Shown in pieces: positions 16,429-24,560 of a stretch of DNA of 49,593 nt. Both the position numbers and the translations under genes were made by a program. Source of the stretch: Lentzea albida (GTDB lineage: Bacteria > Actinomycetota > Actinomycetes > Mycobacteriales > Pseudonocardiaceae); the NCBI RefSeq assembly GCF_900111005.1, contig NZ_FOFV01000034.1, positions 1-49,593 of the forward strand, written 5' to 3'. Every line of letters starts with the position of its first letter. Positions within the stretch are counted from its first letter, which is position 1. Under the pieces are notes generated by a model, which worked only from the letters and a program-made list of their open reading frames with translations, was not told the origin of the DNA and searched no databases.

Positions 16429-17585
16429 CCACGACCACCGAGGCGAAGACGGCGCAGCTCGCCGCCATCGAGGAGTCGGGCTGGGGGCGGTCCTTCCAGT
16501 TCGTCCAGCCGCGCAACCTGGCGTTCTGGGTCTACCTGCTCGGCGTGGGCGGTGGCGCGCTCGGGATCGTGCGCTACTTCGGCCCGGGCGCGCACTTCTA
16601 CAGTCCGGCCCTGACCGGCGGTGTGCTGCTGTTCGGCCTCTACCTGGTCCCGTGGCTGCTCCTGCTGCGCCACCAGAACCGCTACACCGCCCAGCCCGCG
16701 TCGCTGCTGGCCGCCGCGTTCTTCTGGGGTGGCCTCGCGGCGACGTTCTGGATCGCGCTGCCCGCCAACACCGCGCTGCTGGAGATCTGGACCAAGCTCG
16801 GCGGCACGGCCTTCGCCGCGGACTGGGCGGCCGGTCTGACGGCGCCGATCAACGAGGAGTTCGCCAAGGCGCTCGGCCTCGTCCTGCTGATCGGGCTCGC
16901 GCCACGGCTCGTGCGCGGCGCCTACGACGGGTTCATCATCGGCGCGTTCATCGGCCTGGGCTTCCAGGTCTTCGAGGACGTGCTCTACGTCTACAACGGC
17001 GCCGCGCAGACCTTCGGCACGGGCCAGATCGTCACGTCGCTGCAGATCTTCCTCGTCCGCGGCGTGGCCGGCATCGTGTCGCACGCGCTGTTCAGCGCCA
17101 TCTTCTGCGCCGGCCTGATGTGGGTCCTCGGTCGCACACCGGGGGAGCGCAACGTGCCGCGCGGCATCCTGACCATGCTGGCCGCGATGGTGTTCCACTT
17201 CGCCTGGGACGACATGGCGGGTCTGAGCGGCGGCATCGGCGCGCTGGCGGTCGTGCTCCTGTTCGTGATCGCGCTGGTCGAGCTCGTCACCCTCTTCTAC
17301 GTCCTGCGGCACGCCGCGCGGCAGGAACGCGTCTGGATCCGGCAGCTGCTGCAGCCCGAGGCGGACGCCGGTGTGATCGATCCCGCACTGCTGGACGCCG
17401 TGAGCGGGCTGCGCGGGGACCGCAAGGCGTTCCGCCGACTCGTGCACAGTCGTCGCAGGTCACGGCATCTGCTCGACGCGGCGGCGGATCTTGCCCGCGA
17501 ACTGGCCCGTGCGCAAGGGCTGGAGACGAACGAGGTCGCCCACGCCCGCGCCGAACTGCTCCGGCTGCGCGGGGTCGTTCGCTAG
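16425..17585 (+). CDS. PrsW-family intramembrane metalloprotease
   Basis: This 386-aa polytopic protein has the three PrsW motif blocks: APINEEFAK (E144/E145), GFQVFEDVLY (E184/D185) and VSHALFSAI (H220), followed by HFAWDD (H258). These fit the CPBP/PrsW superfamily; Bacillus PrsW cleaves the anti-sigma factor RsiW. After the last helix (about 300) comes a cytoplasmic, Arg-rich helical tail of about 85 residues, longer than in simple PrsW proteins. It is coupled to the single-pass membrane protein upstream. Confidence 0.88.
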   Translation: MTTTTEAKTAQLAAIEESGWGRSFQFVQPRNLAFWVYLLGVGGGALGIVRYFGPGAHFYSPALTGGVLLFGLYLVPWLLLLRHQNRYTAQPASLLAAAFFWGGLAATFWIALPANTALLEIWTKLGGTAFAADWAAGLTAPINEEFAKALGLVLLIGLAPRLVRGAYDGFIIGAFIGLGFQVFEDVLYVYNGAAQTFGTGQIVTSLQIFLVRGVAGIVSHALFSAIFCAGLMWVLGRTPGERNVPRGILTMLAAMVFHFAWDDMAGLSGGIGALAVVLLFVIALVELVTLFYVLRHAARQERVWIRQLLQPEADAGVIDPALLDAVSGLRGDRKAFRRLVHSRRRSRHLLDAAADLARELARAQGLETNEVAHARAELLRLRGVVR

Positions 17586-17612
17586 GGCGTCGCGAAGGCT
17601 TACGGTGGAAGC

Positions 17613-18386
17613 GTGACGACCACGGCGGAAGTTGCGAGTCAGGCGGACGAACGGATCCGGCGGCTGGAGTCCCAGCTGGTCCGCGAGTACGACGACGTGC
17701 CACCGAGTCTCGTGCACGAGTGGATCGAACGGGCCAGGGCCCGCTTCGGCGGCGCGAGGGTGCAGGAGTACGTGCCGCTGTTCGTGGCCCGCGAGGTGCG
17801 GGCGTCGGCGCGGGCCTTCCCGGTCACCGAGACGACGGGCTCGACCCTGTCGAGCTGGGCCCGCAACACCGCACGCCGCCTGCTCGCCGCGGAGCTGCCA
17901 CGCCGTTGGGCGCACACGGCAGGAGTGGCCCGCCGGGCCGAACACGTGGCCCGAGTCCTGCCCGAGGACGAACGCGAGCTGCTCGTCGCGGCGGCGTGGG
18001 TGCACGACATCGGTTACGCGGCGGAGTTGAAGGACACCGGCCTGCACTCCCTCGACGGCGCGCGGTACCTGCGCCGGGCGGGTGTCTCGGACCGCATCTG
18101 CGGCCTGGTCGCGCACCACTCGGGCGCGTCGGCCGTCGCCGGGCTCGTCGGACTGGCCGACGGCCTCCGCGAGTTCGCCGACCAGCGCGGCCGGCTGCGC
18201 GACGCCCTCTGGTACTGCGACATGAGCACCGGTCCTGACGGCCAGCCCACGACCGTGCAGGGCAGGCTGGCCGAGATCCGGCAGCGCCGAGGCCCGGAAG
18301 ACCCGGTCGTGCGCGCGCTCGCGATCAACGGCGCCGAACGCCTGGCCGCCGTCCGGCGCACCCACAGGCTCCTCCGCCGCACGTGA
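17613..18386 (+). CDS. HD-domain phosphohydrolase-like protein
   Basis: This 257-aa protein has an N-terminal three-helix-bundle module (about 10-66, ERIRRLESQLVREYDDVPPS) that serves dimerisation in actinobacterial proteins. An HD domain follows with H101 (RWAHT), the HD pair H131/D132 (AWVHDIGY) and H168/H169, enough for a metal site. Substrate is unknown. TACGGT (17601-17606) lies seven bases before GTG 17613, so a leaderless message is possible; a weak TGGAAG could also serve as Shine-Dalgarno. Confidence 0.82.
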   Translation: MTTTAEVASQADERIRRLESQLVREYDDVPPSLVHEWIERARARFGGARVQEYVPLFVAREVRASARAFPVTETTGSTLSSWARNTARRLLAAELPRRWAHTAGVARRAEHVARVLPEDERELLVAAAWVHDIGYAAELKDTGLHSLDGARYLRRAGVSDRICGLVAHHSGASAVAGLVGLADGLREFADQRGRLRDALWYCDMSTGPDGQPTTVQGRLAEIRQRRGPEDPVVRALAINGAERLAAVRRTHRLLRRT

Positions 18387-18432
18387 CGGACGCGGTACAG
18401 CGGTTACTTGAAAGTTGAACTATCTTGGTGGC

Positions 18433-19455
18433 ATGAAGAAGATCGGTTTTCTGTCGTTCGGGCACTGGACGGACAGCCCGCACTCGCAGACGAGGTCGGC
18501 GGCCGACACGTTGCTGCAGTCGATCGACCTCGCCGTGGCCGCGGAGGAGCTGGGTGCCGACGGCGCCTACTTCCGCGTGCACCACTTCGCGCGGCAGCTC
18601 GCGTCGCCGTTCCCGCTGCTCGCCGCGATCGGCGCGAAGACCGACCGCATCGAGATCGGCACGGGCGTGATCGACATGCGCTACGAGAACCCGATGTACA
18701 TGGTCGAGGACGCCGGCGCCGCGGACCTCATCGCGGGCGGCAGGCTCCAGCTCGGCATCTCCAGGGGATCACCCGAGCAGGTCGTCGACGGCTGGCGGCA
18801 CTTCGGCTACCAGCCCGCCGAGGGCCAGACCGACGCCGACATGGCCCGCATGCACACGGAGCTGTTCCTCAAGGTCCTGGAGGGCAAGGGCTTCGCCGAG
18901 CCCGCACCCCGCCCGATGTTCCCGAACCCGCCGGGCCTGCTGCGGATCGAACCGCACGCACCGGGCCTGCGCGACCGCATCTGGTGGGGCGCCGCCTCCA
19001 ACGGCACCGCCGCGTGGGCGGCCCAGCACGGCATGAACCTGATGAGCTCGACCCTGAAGTTCGACGAGGGCGGCGCGCCGTTCCACGTGCAGCAGGCCGA
19101 CCAGATCAGGGCGTTCCGCAAGGCCTGGACCGAGGCCGGCTGGGAGCACGAGCCGCGCGTGTCGGTCTCGCGCAGCATCTTCGCCCTCACCACCGACCTC
19201 GACCGCGCGTACTTTGGCGGTGACGGCAAGAGCACCGACCAGATCGGCTTCATCGACGGCCCGAAGCAGGCCATCTTCGGCCGCTCGTACGCGGCCGAGC
19301 CGGACGTGCTGGTCGAGCAGCTGGCGGAGGACGAGGCGATCGCGGAGGCGGACACGGTGCTGCTGACCGTGCCGAACCAGCTCGGCGTGGACTTCAACGT
19401 GCACGTGCTGGAGAACATCCTCACGCACGTGGCGCCGGGCCTGGGCTGGCGCTGA
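18433..19455 (+). CDS. LLM-class flavin-dependent oxidoreductase
   Basis: This 340-aa protein belongs to the bacterial-luciferase-like monooxygenases, which use reduced F420 or FMN. Recognisable parts are VAAEELGADGAYFRVHHFAR, IEIGTGVIDMRYENPMYM and AGGRLQLGISRGSPEQV. The substrate cannot be read from sequence. ATG 18433 lies seven bases after TATCTT (18421-18426), consistent with a leaderless start, and TTGAAAGTTGAAC just upstream may be an operator. A short in-frame extension to 18415 would start before the -10 box and is rejected. Confidence 0.87.
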   Translation: MKKIGFLSFGHWTDSPHSQTRSAADTLLQSIDLAVAAEELGADGAYFRVHHFARQLASPFPLLAAIGAKTDRIEIGTGVIDMRYENPMYMVEDAGAADLIAGGRLQLGISRGSPEQVVDGWRHFGYQPAEGQTDADMARMHTELFLKVLEGKGFAEPAPRPMFPNPPGLLRIEPHAPGLRDRIWWGAASNGTAAWAAQHGMNLMSSTLKFDEGGAPFHVQQADQIRAFRKAWTEAGWEHEPRVSVSRSIFALTTDLDRAYFGGDGKSTDQIGFIDGPKQAIFGRSYAAEPDVLVEQLAEDEAIAEADTVLLTVPNQLGVDFNVHVLENILTHVAPGLGWR

Positions 19456-20302
19456 CCTCCTCGTGACGTGCCTGGCTCGCTGATGCGACGCCAGGCACGC
19501 CCCCAGTGTTCTCTATTGCTTCAGTGTTGACTGAAAGAAGTCGCCGGCGGCGGTCCTTCACGAAGATCGCCAACTGCTTGCCCCCGCCATGAGCGCGACG
19601 GTCGACCTCGAACAGCGTGGTCGCCTTCACGAGATCACTCAGCTTGGCGAACCCGTACGTGCGGGAGTCGAAGTCGGGCCGCTGCTTGGTGATGATGCTG
19701 CCGACCGCGGACAGCAACGCCCACCCGTCCTCGTCGGACGCGGCCTCGACGGCGTTGCGCAGCAGGTTGACCAAGGCGGCGTCGCCCTTGAGCTGGGCGG
19801 CGGAGACCGAGGGCTTCCTCTCCAGCGGCGCCTGCTCCGGCGCGGAGTCCTCGGGGTGGGCGAGGTTCTCGACGTAGATGAACTTGTCGCAGGCCGCGAC
19901 GAACGGCTTGGGCGTCTTGCGCTCGCCGAAGCCGTAGACGGTGAGGCCGGACTCGCGCAGGCGGGCGGCGAGGCGGGTGAAGTCCGAGTCGCTCGAGACG
20001 ATGCAGAAGCCGTCGAAGCGGTCCGAGTAGAGCAGGTCCATCGCGTCGATGACCATCGCGGCGTCGGTCGCGTTCTTGCCCGTCGTGTACGCGAACTGCT
20101 GGATGGGCTGGATCGACTGGGCCAGCAGGTGGTCCTTCCAGCCCTTGAGATTCGTGCCGGTCCAGTCGCCGTAGGCGCGTTTGACGTGGGCGGTGCCGTA
20201 CTTCGCGATCTCGGCCAGCAGCGCCTCGGTGATCGAGGGCTGGGCGTTGTCCGCGTCGATGAGCACGGCTAGCTTCACGGCGTTGTCATTGGCAGTGGCC
20301 AC
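19421..20302 (-). CDS. NYN-domain nuclease-like protein with OST-HTH/LOTUS
   Basis: This 293-aa protein has a PIN-like NYN domain (about 8-160) with acidic residues D16/D18 (VLIDADNAQ), DAAMVIDAMD and VSSDSDFTRLAARL, the expected metal-site carboxylates. An OST-HTH/LOTUS domain (about 190-265, including DGWALLSAVGSIITKQRPDF) follows; LOTUS domains bind RNA. The pair suggests an RNA-processing or RNA-silencing role. GTG 20302 has TACGAT six bases upstream, so it may be leaderless. The last 40 or so residues are low-complexity, contain the hairpin and overlap the LLM gene end; the natural stop could be disputed. Confidence 0.85.
   Translation of the reverse strand: MATANDNAVKLAVLIDADNAQPSITEALLAEIAKYGTAHVKRAYGDWTGTNLKGWKDHLLAQSIQPIQQFAYTTGKNATDAAMVIDAMDLLYSDRFDGFCIVSSDSDFTRLAARLRESGLTVYGFGERKTPKPFVAACDKFIYVENLAHPEDSAPEQAPLERKPSVSAAQLKGDAALVNLLRNAVEAASDEDGWALLSAVGSIITKQRPDFDSRTYGFAKLSDLVKATTLFEVDRRAHGGGKQLAIFVKDRRRRLLSVNTEAIENTGGVPGVASASQARHEEVSASPGPAPRA
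19467..19499. terminator. Hairpin between convergent LLM and NYN genes
   Basis: CGTGCCTGGCTCGC pairs with GCGA-c-GCCAGGCACG around a TGAT loop, giving a 14-bp stem with one bulge. It lies 12 bases after the LLM stop, without a strong T-run. On the minus strand it falls within the open frame of the NYN gene's tail, so that tail would be translated through the hairpin. Confidence 0.6.
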
Positions 20303-20407
20303 GGCCGGATCGTACGGGGCGGGTGCGTGGCGGACCGTCCGACACGATCGTCCAAAGCGGCGCGAACGTCGTGGCGGAGCACTACGGTGGTGTCGGAAAA
20401 GGCGCAC

Positions 20408-20821
20408 GTGAGAGAGGCGGAACCGGGCGTGACGTCCTGGGTCGATGTGATCAACTATGTCCGGCTGCGCTACGAGGTGCTGGAGGAGACGGACGCCTGG
20501 CTGCGCTTCCGCCTCGACACGGACGGCGAACGCACCCAGCAGGTCTCCGTGCACCACATCGCGGACGGGGACGGCACGGCGTGGGTGGAGATCTCCTCCC
20601 CGGTCGGCCGTGCCGCCGAGGTCGACCTCCTGCGGTTCCTCGAGCTGGCAGGCGAGTCCCAGGTGGGCGGTGCGGCTGTGGTGGACGGGGTCGCGCTGCT
20701 CAAGCACGTGGCACCGCTGGAGGACCTGAGCGTGCGCGAGGAGTTCGAACGGCCGTTGCAGCTGCTGGTCGGCCGCGCGGACGTCGTCGAGCACGAGCTG
20801 ACGAGCGCCGACGACTTCTAG
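20408..20821 (+). CDS. YbjN/CesT-fold-like hypothetical protein
   Basis: This 137-aa protein (from GTG 20408; GTG 20429 is also possible) has an alternating strand/helix pattern: VRLRYEVLEETDAWLRFRLD, then HHIADGDGTAWVEISSPVG, and LLRFLELAGESQVGG and VALLKHVAPLEDL. This suggests the YbjN or type-III-chaperone-like fold, often found in actinobacterial proteins of unknown role. The assignment is by pattern only. A perfect hairpin follows the stop directly. Confidence 0.6.
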   Translation: MREAEPGVTSWVDVINYVRLRYEVLEETDAWLRFRLDTDGERTQQVSVHHIADGDGTAWVEISSPVGRAAEVDLLRFLELAGESQVGGAAVVDGVALLKHVAPLEDLSVREEFERPLQLLVGRADVVEHELTSADDF

Positions 20822-20824
20822 AGG

Positions 20825-20846
20825 CGGCGGGCCGGGTGGCCCGCCG
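20825..20846 (+). terminator. Hairpin after the YbjN-like gene
   Basis: CGGCGGGCC and GGCCCGCCG form a perfect nine-pair stem with a GGGT loop, starting four bases after the stop codon. No T-run follows. The next 170 bases (20847-21015) contain no gene I can support, only short open segments that could be relics. Confidence 0.6.
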
Positions 20847-21015
20847 TCGTCGCACATGGCCGCGTTGCGGCTGGCGTTCGCGCGTGGGCCGACGGCTCGT
20901 GCCTGGTACCGCGCGCACAACGGAGTGTGGTCGCCGCCTACCTGGAACACCGGCACGTGTGGGACCCGCCGCGGTCCGTTCGGCTGCCGTTGATCCACCG
21001 CGGCTTCCCGCCGGC

Positions 21016-21858
21016 CTAAGGGGTTCCGAGCTTCGTCGGTGGCGTGAGCACGCGCTCGCCGCCGACGACCGTCACCGCGACCGGCCGCTGCGGTCCGAGC
21101 ACCGGGGTCGCCTGGGTCCAGCACCGCAGCAGGTGCCGGCAGAGCCTGGCCTCGACCTCGACGGCGGCGGCCGCGGCGTGCAGGAGGTCCTGCGTCCTGG
21201 CCGGGTGCGCGGACAGGTGGTCGCGGCACAGCGCCAGTGCGCGGGTCCACCGCTGCTCGGCGGCTTCCCCGACCTCCTCCGGCGCTGGGTGCGGGAGGCC
21301 CAGCCGGTGCAGGCCGGCGGCGAGTTTCCGCTCGGACAGCAGGGAGAGCGCGGCCGATGCCGCCCGGTGGCCGGCGGCGGTGGCCGTGTCCGCGTTGCTC
21401 ATCACGCGCATCGTGTTGTGCGCGGCCAACGCGACGGTGGGCACGCGTTCGACGGCGGTCAGCGACCTCGCGGTGAGGAGTTCGCCGATCTGCGCGGCGG
21501 TCGCCTTGGTCTCGATGAACGAGTGGAGCGCGGTGTGGCCCGTCCTCACCAGGCTGATGAGGTGGTCGCCGATCCGTGCGGGTGAGGCCGTGTCGCCGCC
21601 CGCCGCGCGGACCGCCGGCGTGGTCATCTCGCGCAGTGCCGCCCTCCAGTGCCTGCTGAGTTCCGCCCGCCAGCGTTGCACCTCGGCGTGCTGGTCGGGT
21701 TCCGGTGCGAAGCCGTCCTCGAGCGAGATCCACAGCGCCAGCTGGAAGTCGGCGCTCTCCGGGTCGTCGACGGCCGGTGGTGGCGGGTTCTGGCCGACGT
21801 CGAGCAGAGCGGCGATGACGCCGGCGCTCAGCGGTCCGCGGGCGGTGGGCAACAGCAT
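21016..21858 (-). CDS. Degenerate haem-oxygenase-fold (iron redox enzyme-like) protein
   Basis: This 280-aa protein begins LPTARGPLSAGVIAALL and continues DFQLALWISLEDG, the N-terminal signature of the iron-containing redox enzyme family (haem-oxygenase-like fold). The C-terminal half keeps the helices (VALAAHNTMRVMSN, AASAALSLLSERKLAAGLHR, LRLG-type turn and EARLCRHLLRCW). The segments that carry metal ligands in the family, a DEYGGG-type block and a DEHVEADAVHE-type helix, appear deleted or replaced (EAAEQRWTRA). This suggests a non-catalytic member. ATG 21858 has GGAGG upstream. It is divergent from the glycosyltransferase operon. Confidence 0.65.
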   Translation of the reverse strand: MLLPTARGPLSAGVIAALLDVGQNPPPPAVDDPESADFQLALWISLEDGFAPEPDQHAEVQRWRAELSRHWRAALREMTTPAVRAAGGDTASPARIGDHLISLVRTGHTALHSFIETKATAAQIGELLTARSLTAVERVPTVALAAHNTMRVMSNADTATAAGHRAASAALSLLSERKLAAGLHRLGLPHPAPEEVGEAAEQRWTRALALCRDHLSAHPARTQDLLHAAAAAVEVEARLCRHLLRCWTQATPVLGPQRPVAVTVVGGERVLTPPTKLGTP

Positions 21859-22043
21859 GAGCGCCTCCGACGGGTGATCCACAATCCCGTGATCATTTAC
21901 CCGCCCCCGCAAGGTCCAAACCCGTGGGAACAGATTGCTTCGGAACGGTTTCGCGCGCTGTGCCGATTGAGACGCGAACTGGCGGGTAAGCGCTTTCGTG
22001 CTAGGTTCGGATGAGAGTGACATCACTCGAAACGGAGCAGCCC

Positions 22044-24560
22044 ATGCCGGTGCTTTGGGGTGTGTCGTTCGATGCCACGGCCATGTCCGGCGTGGTGGTC
22101 GAATTCCTCAAAACCGCCAAATCCTTCACCGACCGCGGTTATCGGGTCCACCTCGACCTCGGGTACGACATCAAGGCCGATAAAGGCCGCTTCTTCCAGG
22201 AATACCGGCACGAACGGGTGCCGGAGTGGGTGGTGCTCGACCGCGTCGACGGCGTGGCGGGCATTGCCGGGTACGACCGGGAATTCGTGGCGGCGACGCT
22301 GGAATCGGTGCGCCGGGACGAGTCGCCGGACACCGATCGGGTCACCGCCGCACTGGCCGAGGCGATCGTGCGGACCTGGGAGGACAGGGGTGTCGAGCTC
22401 GTCATGGTCGAGAACGGCACTCTTCCCGAGAACGTCGCCTACACAAAAGCGCTCTACGAGGCCATTGCGACCTACGGCGCGAGGCACGATCTCGGCAGGT
22501 ATGTGCTGTGGCGTGATCACGACCTGATGTGGCAGAGCGAGCCCGCCAAGTACGGCAGCTTCCCCTACCCGGCGACGCCCCCGATGGTGAACTCGCCGCA
22601 CATCCACTACTTCGCGCTGCACGAGGAGGCGAGGCGCCGCACGCTGGAGTGGATGCCGCACCTGCGCAACCTGGACGTGCTGCCGAACACCTTCACCCCG
22701 CCGAGCCGTCCCGGCCGGCCGGATTTCCGCGCGCACCACGGCATCGCGCCGGACGCGAGGCTGATCGCCCGGTGCACCCGGATCATCCCGCAGAAGCGCA
22801 TCGACCGGGACCTGCACCTGCTGGCCCGGTTGCCGGGCACCTGCCTGTTCGTCGCCGGCGACACCGAGGAGGACCCGGCCGAGACCGCGAGACTGCGGGC
22901 GCTGGCGGAGGAGCTCGACGTCAACGTTGTCTTCGGCGGTGTGCTGGAGCCGTGCGAGTCGGCCGGGCCGGGGTTCTCGGTGCGGGACCTGCTGGCGCAC
23001 GCGGACGTCGTGTCGTTCCTGACGTCGTACGACTACGAGAGCTACGGCAACCCCATCGGGGAGGCGATCGCGGCCGGCGTGCCGTACATCGCGAGCCGCT
23101 ACGCCCTCTACGACACGGTGTACGCGGGCTTCGAGGCGCCGGTGCTCGAGATCCTCGACCACGACCTGCCGACGGCGGAGTTCGCCCGGCAGGTGCACGA
23201 GCTCATGACGAACGCGGAGAGGCGGGCGGAAGTGGTGGCGCACAACCGGCAGCTCGGCACGCAGACCCGTGAGGAGGCGGACCACCTGGTGAGCACGTTG
23301 TTCCCGCCGGCGATGGGGGCGGAGGTCCGGGCCAGCGTCGTGCTGCCGGTGCTGAACGAGGCCGCGAACATCGAGGCGGTGCTGCTCTCCCTGCGCGACC
23401 AGGAGGACGTCGACCCCGGCACGTACGAGATCGTGCTGGTGGACAACAACTCGACGGACGCCACGGTCGAGATCGCGCGCAGGTTCGCCGAGACCTCGCC
23501 GGTCGACATCCACGTGATCAGCGAACGCGAGCAGGGCGTGGCGTGTGCGCGCAGGGCTGGCATGGAGTTCGCGGTGCGCCGCAGCCGCCACCGCAAGGAC
23601 CCAGGCGAGCGGTTCTACCTGCTGTCGGCCGACGCGGACTGCCGGGTGGACAAGCGGTGGATCACCGAACTGCTGGCGGTGATGGACGAGGACAAGGCCG
23701 CGATCGGCGTGTGCGACTACTACTACAACGCCGAGCACTTCGTCGGCAGGCCACGGCTGTGGGACGCCATCCAGCGCACGTTGCGGTGCCGTGCGGTGAC
23801 GTTCTCCCTGTTCGGCGGCTTCCCGGACGGCAAGGGCTTCGCCGTCGAACGGGACGCGTACGAGGACGTCGGTGGCATCGAGATCTTCTACCAGCTGCAG
23901 AACGGGCGGTTCGTGAACCACCTGTCCGACGACTGGGACTTCGGCATCCGGGTCCGCGGCTCCGGCCACGACATCGCCTACGCGCCGAAATCGCGGGTCG
24001 AGATCAACCCGCGCCGGGTCAACCACGCGATCGACGAGGTGATCACCGGCCGCGCGTACGGCAGCGACGGCATCATCGTGATGCGCGACATCCGGCCGGA
24101 GGCGCCGGAGACACCGCAGACCGCCGACCTCACCGAGGCCGAGGCGGTGCAGGCGTGGGAGTTCTCCATCAAGGACTTCACGCCGAAGAACACGATCCTG
24201 CCGGTGCTGCTCACGCCGTCGTTCCTGGACGAGGACGCGGTGGTCGAGTTCTTCGGCGAGGACCTGGCGGCACGGCTCGGCGCGCGGATCGCGGAGATCA
24301 AGGCCGAGATGAGCGTGGTCGACTTCGTCCCGATCCACTCCTACAAGACGCCGACGTACCGGCTCTACCTCGAGTTCCGCGACGAGATCTTCGCCAGGCT
24401 GCGCGCCGCGGTCGGCGAGGACGTCGGCTTCCCGCCGCCGTTGCCGGAGTGCTTCGCCGACGTGCCGGAAGCGCGGTTCGCCGAGTTCATGAAGTACTAC
24501 TGCGAGGACCGGGAGTCGGGGGAGGCGCACAACTACTTCGGCAATGGAGGCGTGTTCTGA
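22044..24560 (+). CDS. Two-domain glycosyltransferase (GT4 + GT2 fusion)
   Basis: This 838-aa cytoplasmic protein joins two glycosyltransferases. Residues 1-420 form a GT-B enzyme of GT4 type (LWGVSFDATAMSGVV, RCTRIIPQKRIDRDL, and donor-site SYDYESYGNPIGEAIAAG). Residues about 430-690 form a GT-A, GT2-type enzyme (VVLPVLNEAANIEAVL, VLVDNNSTD, LLSADADCRVD with the metal-binding acids). The last 140 residues are unrecognised. I chose ATG 22044, with GGAG upstream, over ATG 22011 because a TAGGTT -10 box (22002-22007) would place the transcript start after 22011. Its stop overlaps the radical SAM gene (TGATG). Confidence 0.85.
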   Translation: MPVLWGVSFDATAMSGVVVEFLKTAKSFTDRGYRVHLDLGYDIKADKGRFFQEYRHERVPEWVVLDRVDGVAGIAGYDREFVAATLESVRRDESPDTDRVTAALAEAIVRTWEDRGVELVMVENGTLPENVAYTKALYEAIATYGARHDLGRYVLWRDHDLMWQSEPAKYGSFPYPATPPMVNSPHIHYFALHEEARRRTLEWMPHLRNLDVLPNTFTPPSRPGRPDFRAHHGIAPDARLIARCTRIIPQKRIDRDLHLLARLPGTCLFVAGDTEEDPAETARLRALAEELDVNVVFGGVLEPCESAGPGFSVRDLLAHADVVSFLTSYDYESYGNPIGEAIAAGVPYIASRYALYDTVYAGFEAPVLEILDHDLPTAEFARQVHELMTNAERRAEVVAHNRQLGTQTREEADHLVSTLFPPAMGAEVRASVVLPVLNEAANIEAVLLSLRDQEDVDPGTYEIVLVDNNSTDATVEIARRFAETSPVDIHVISEREQGVACARRAGMEFAVRRSRHRKDPGERFYLLSADADCRVDKRWITELLAVMDEDKAAIGVCDYYYNAEHFVGRPRLWDAIQRTLRCRAVTFSLFGGFPDGKGFAVERDAYEDVGGIEIFYQLQNGRFVNHLSDDWDFGIRVRGSGHDIAYAPKSRVEINPRRVNHAIDEVITGRAYGSDGIIVMRDIRPEAPETPQTADLTEAEAVQAWEFSIKDFTPKNTILPVLLTPSFLDEDAVVEFFGEDLAARLGARIAEIKAEMSVVDFVPIHSYKTPTYRLYLEFRDEIFARLRAAVGEDVGFPPPLPECFADVPEARFAEFMKYYCEDRESGEAHNYFGNGGVF

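Noticed and set aside
20847..21015. Short coding-like segments ending in IHRGFPPA
   Set aside because: No start codon or domain; could be a relic but support is too thin.
22011..22043. Earlier ATG for the glycosyltransferase
   Set aside because: A -10 box at 22002-22007 would start the transcript after this codon, and ATG 22044 has a Shine-Dalgarno.
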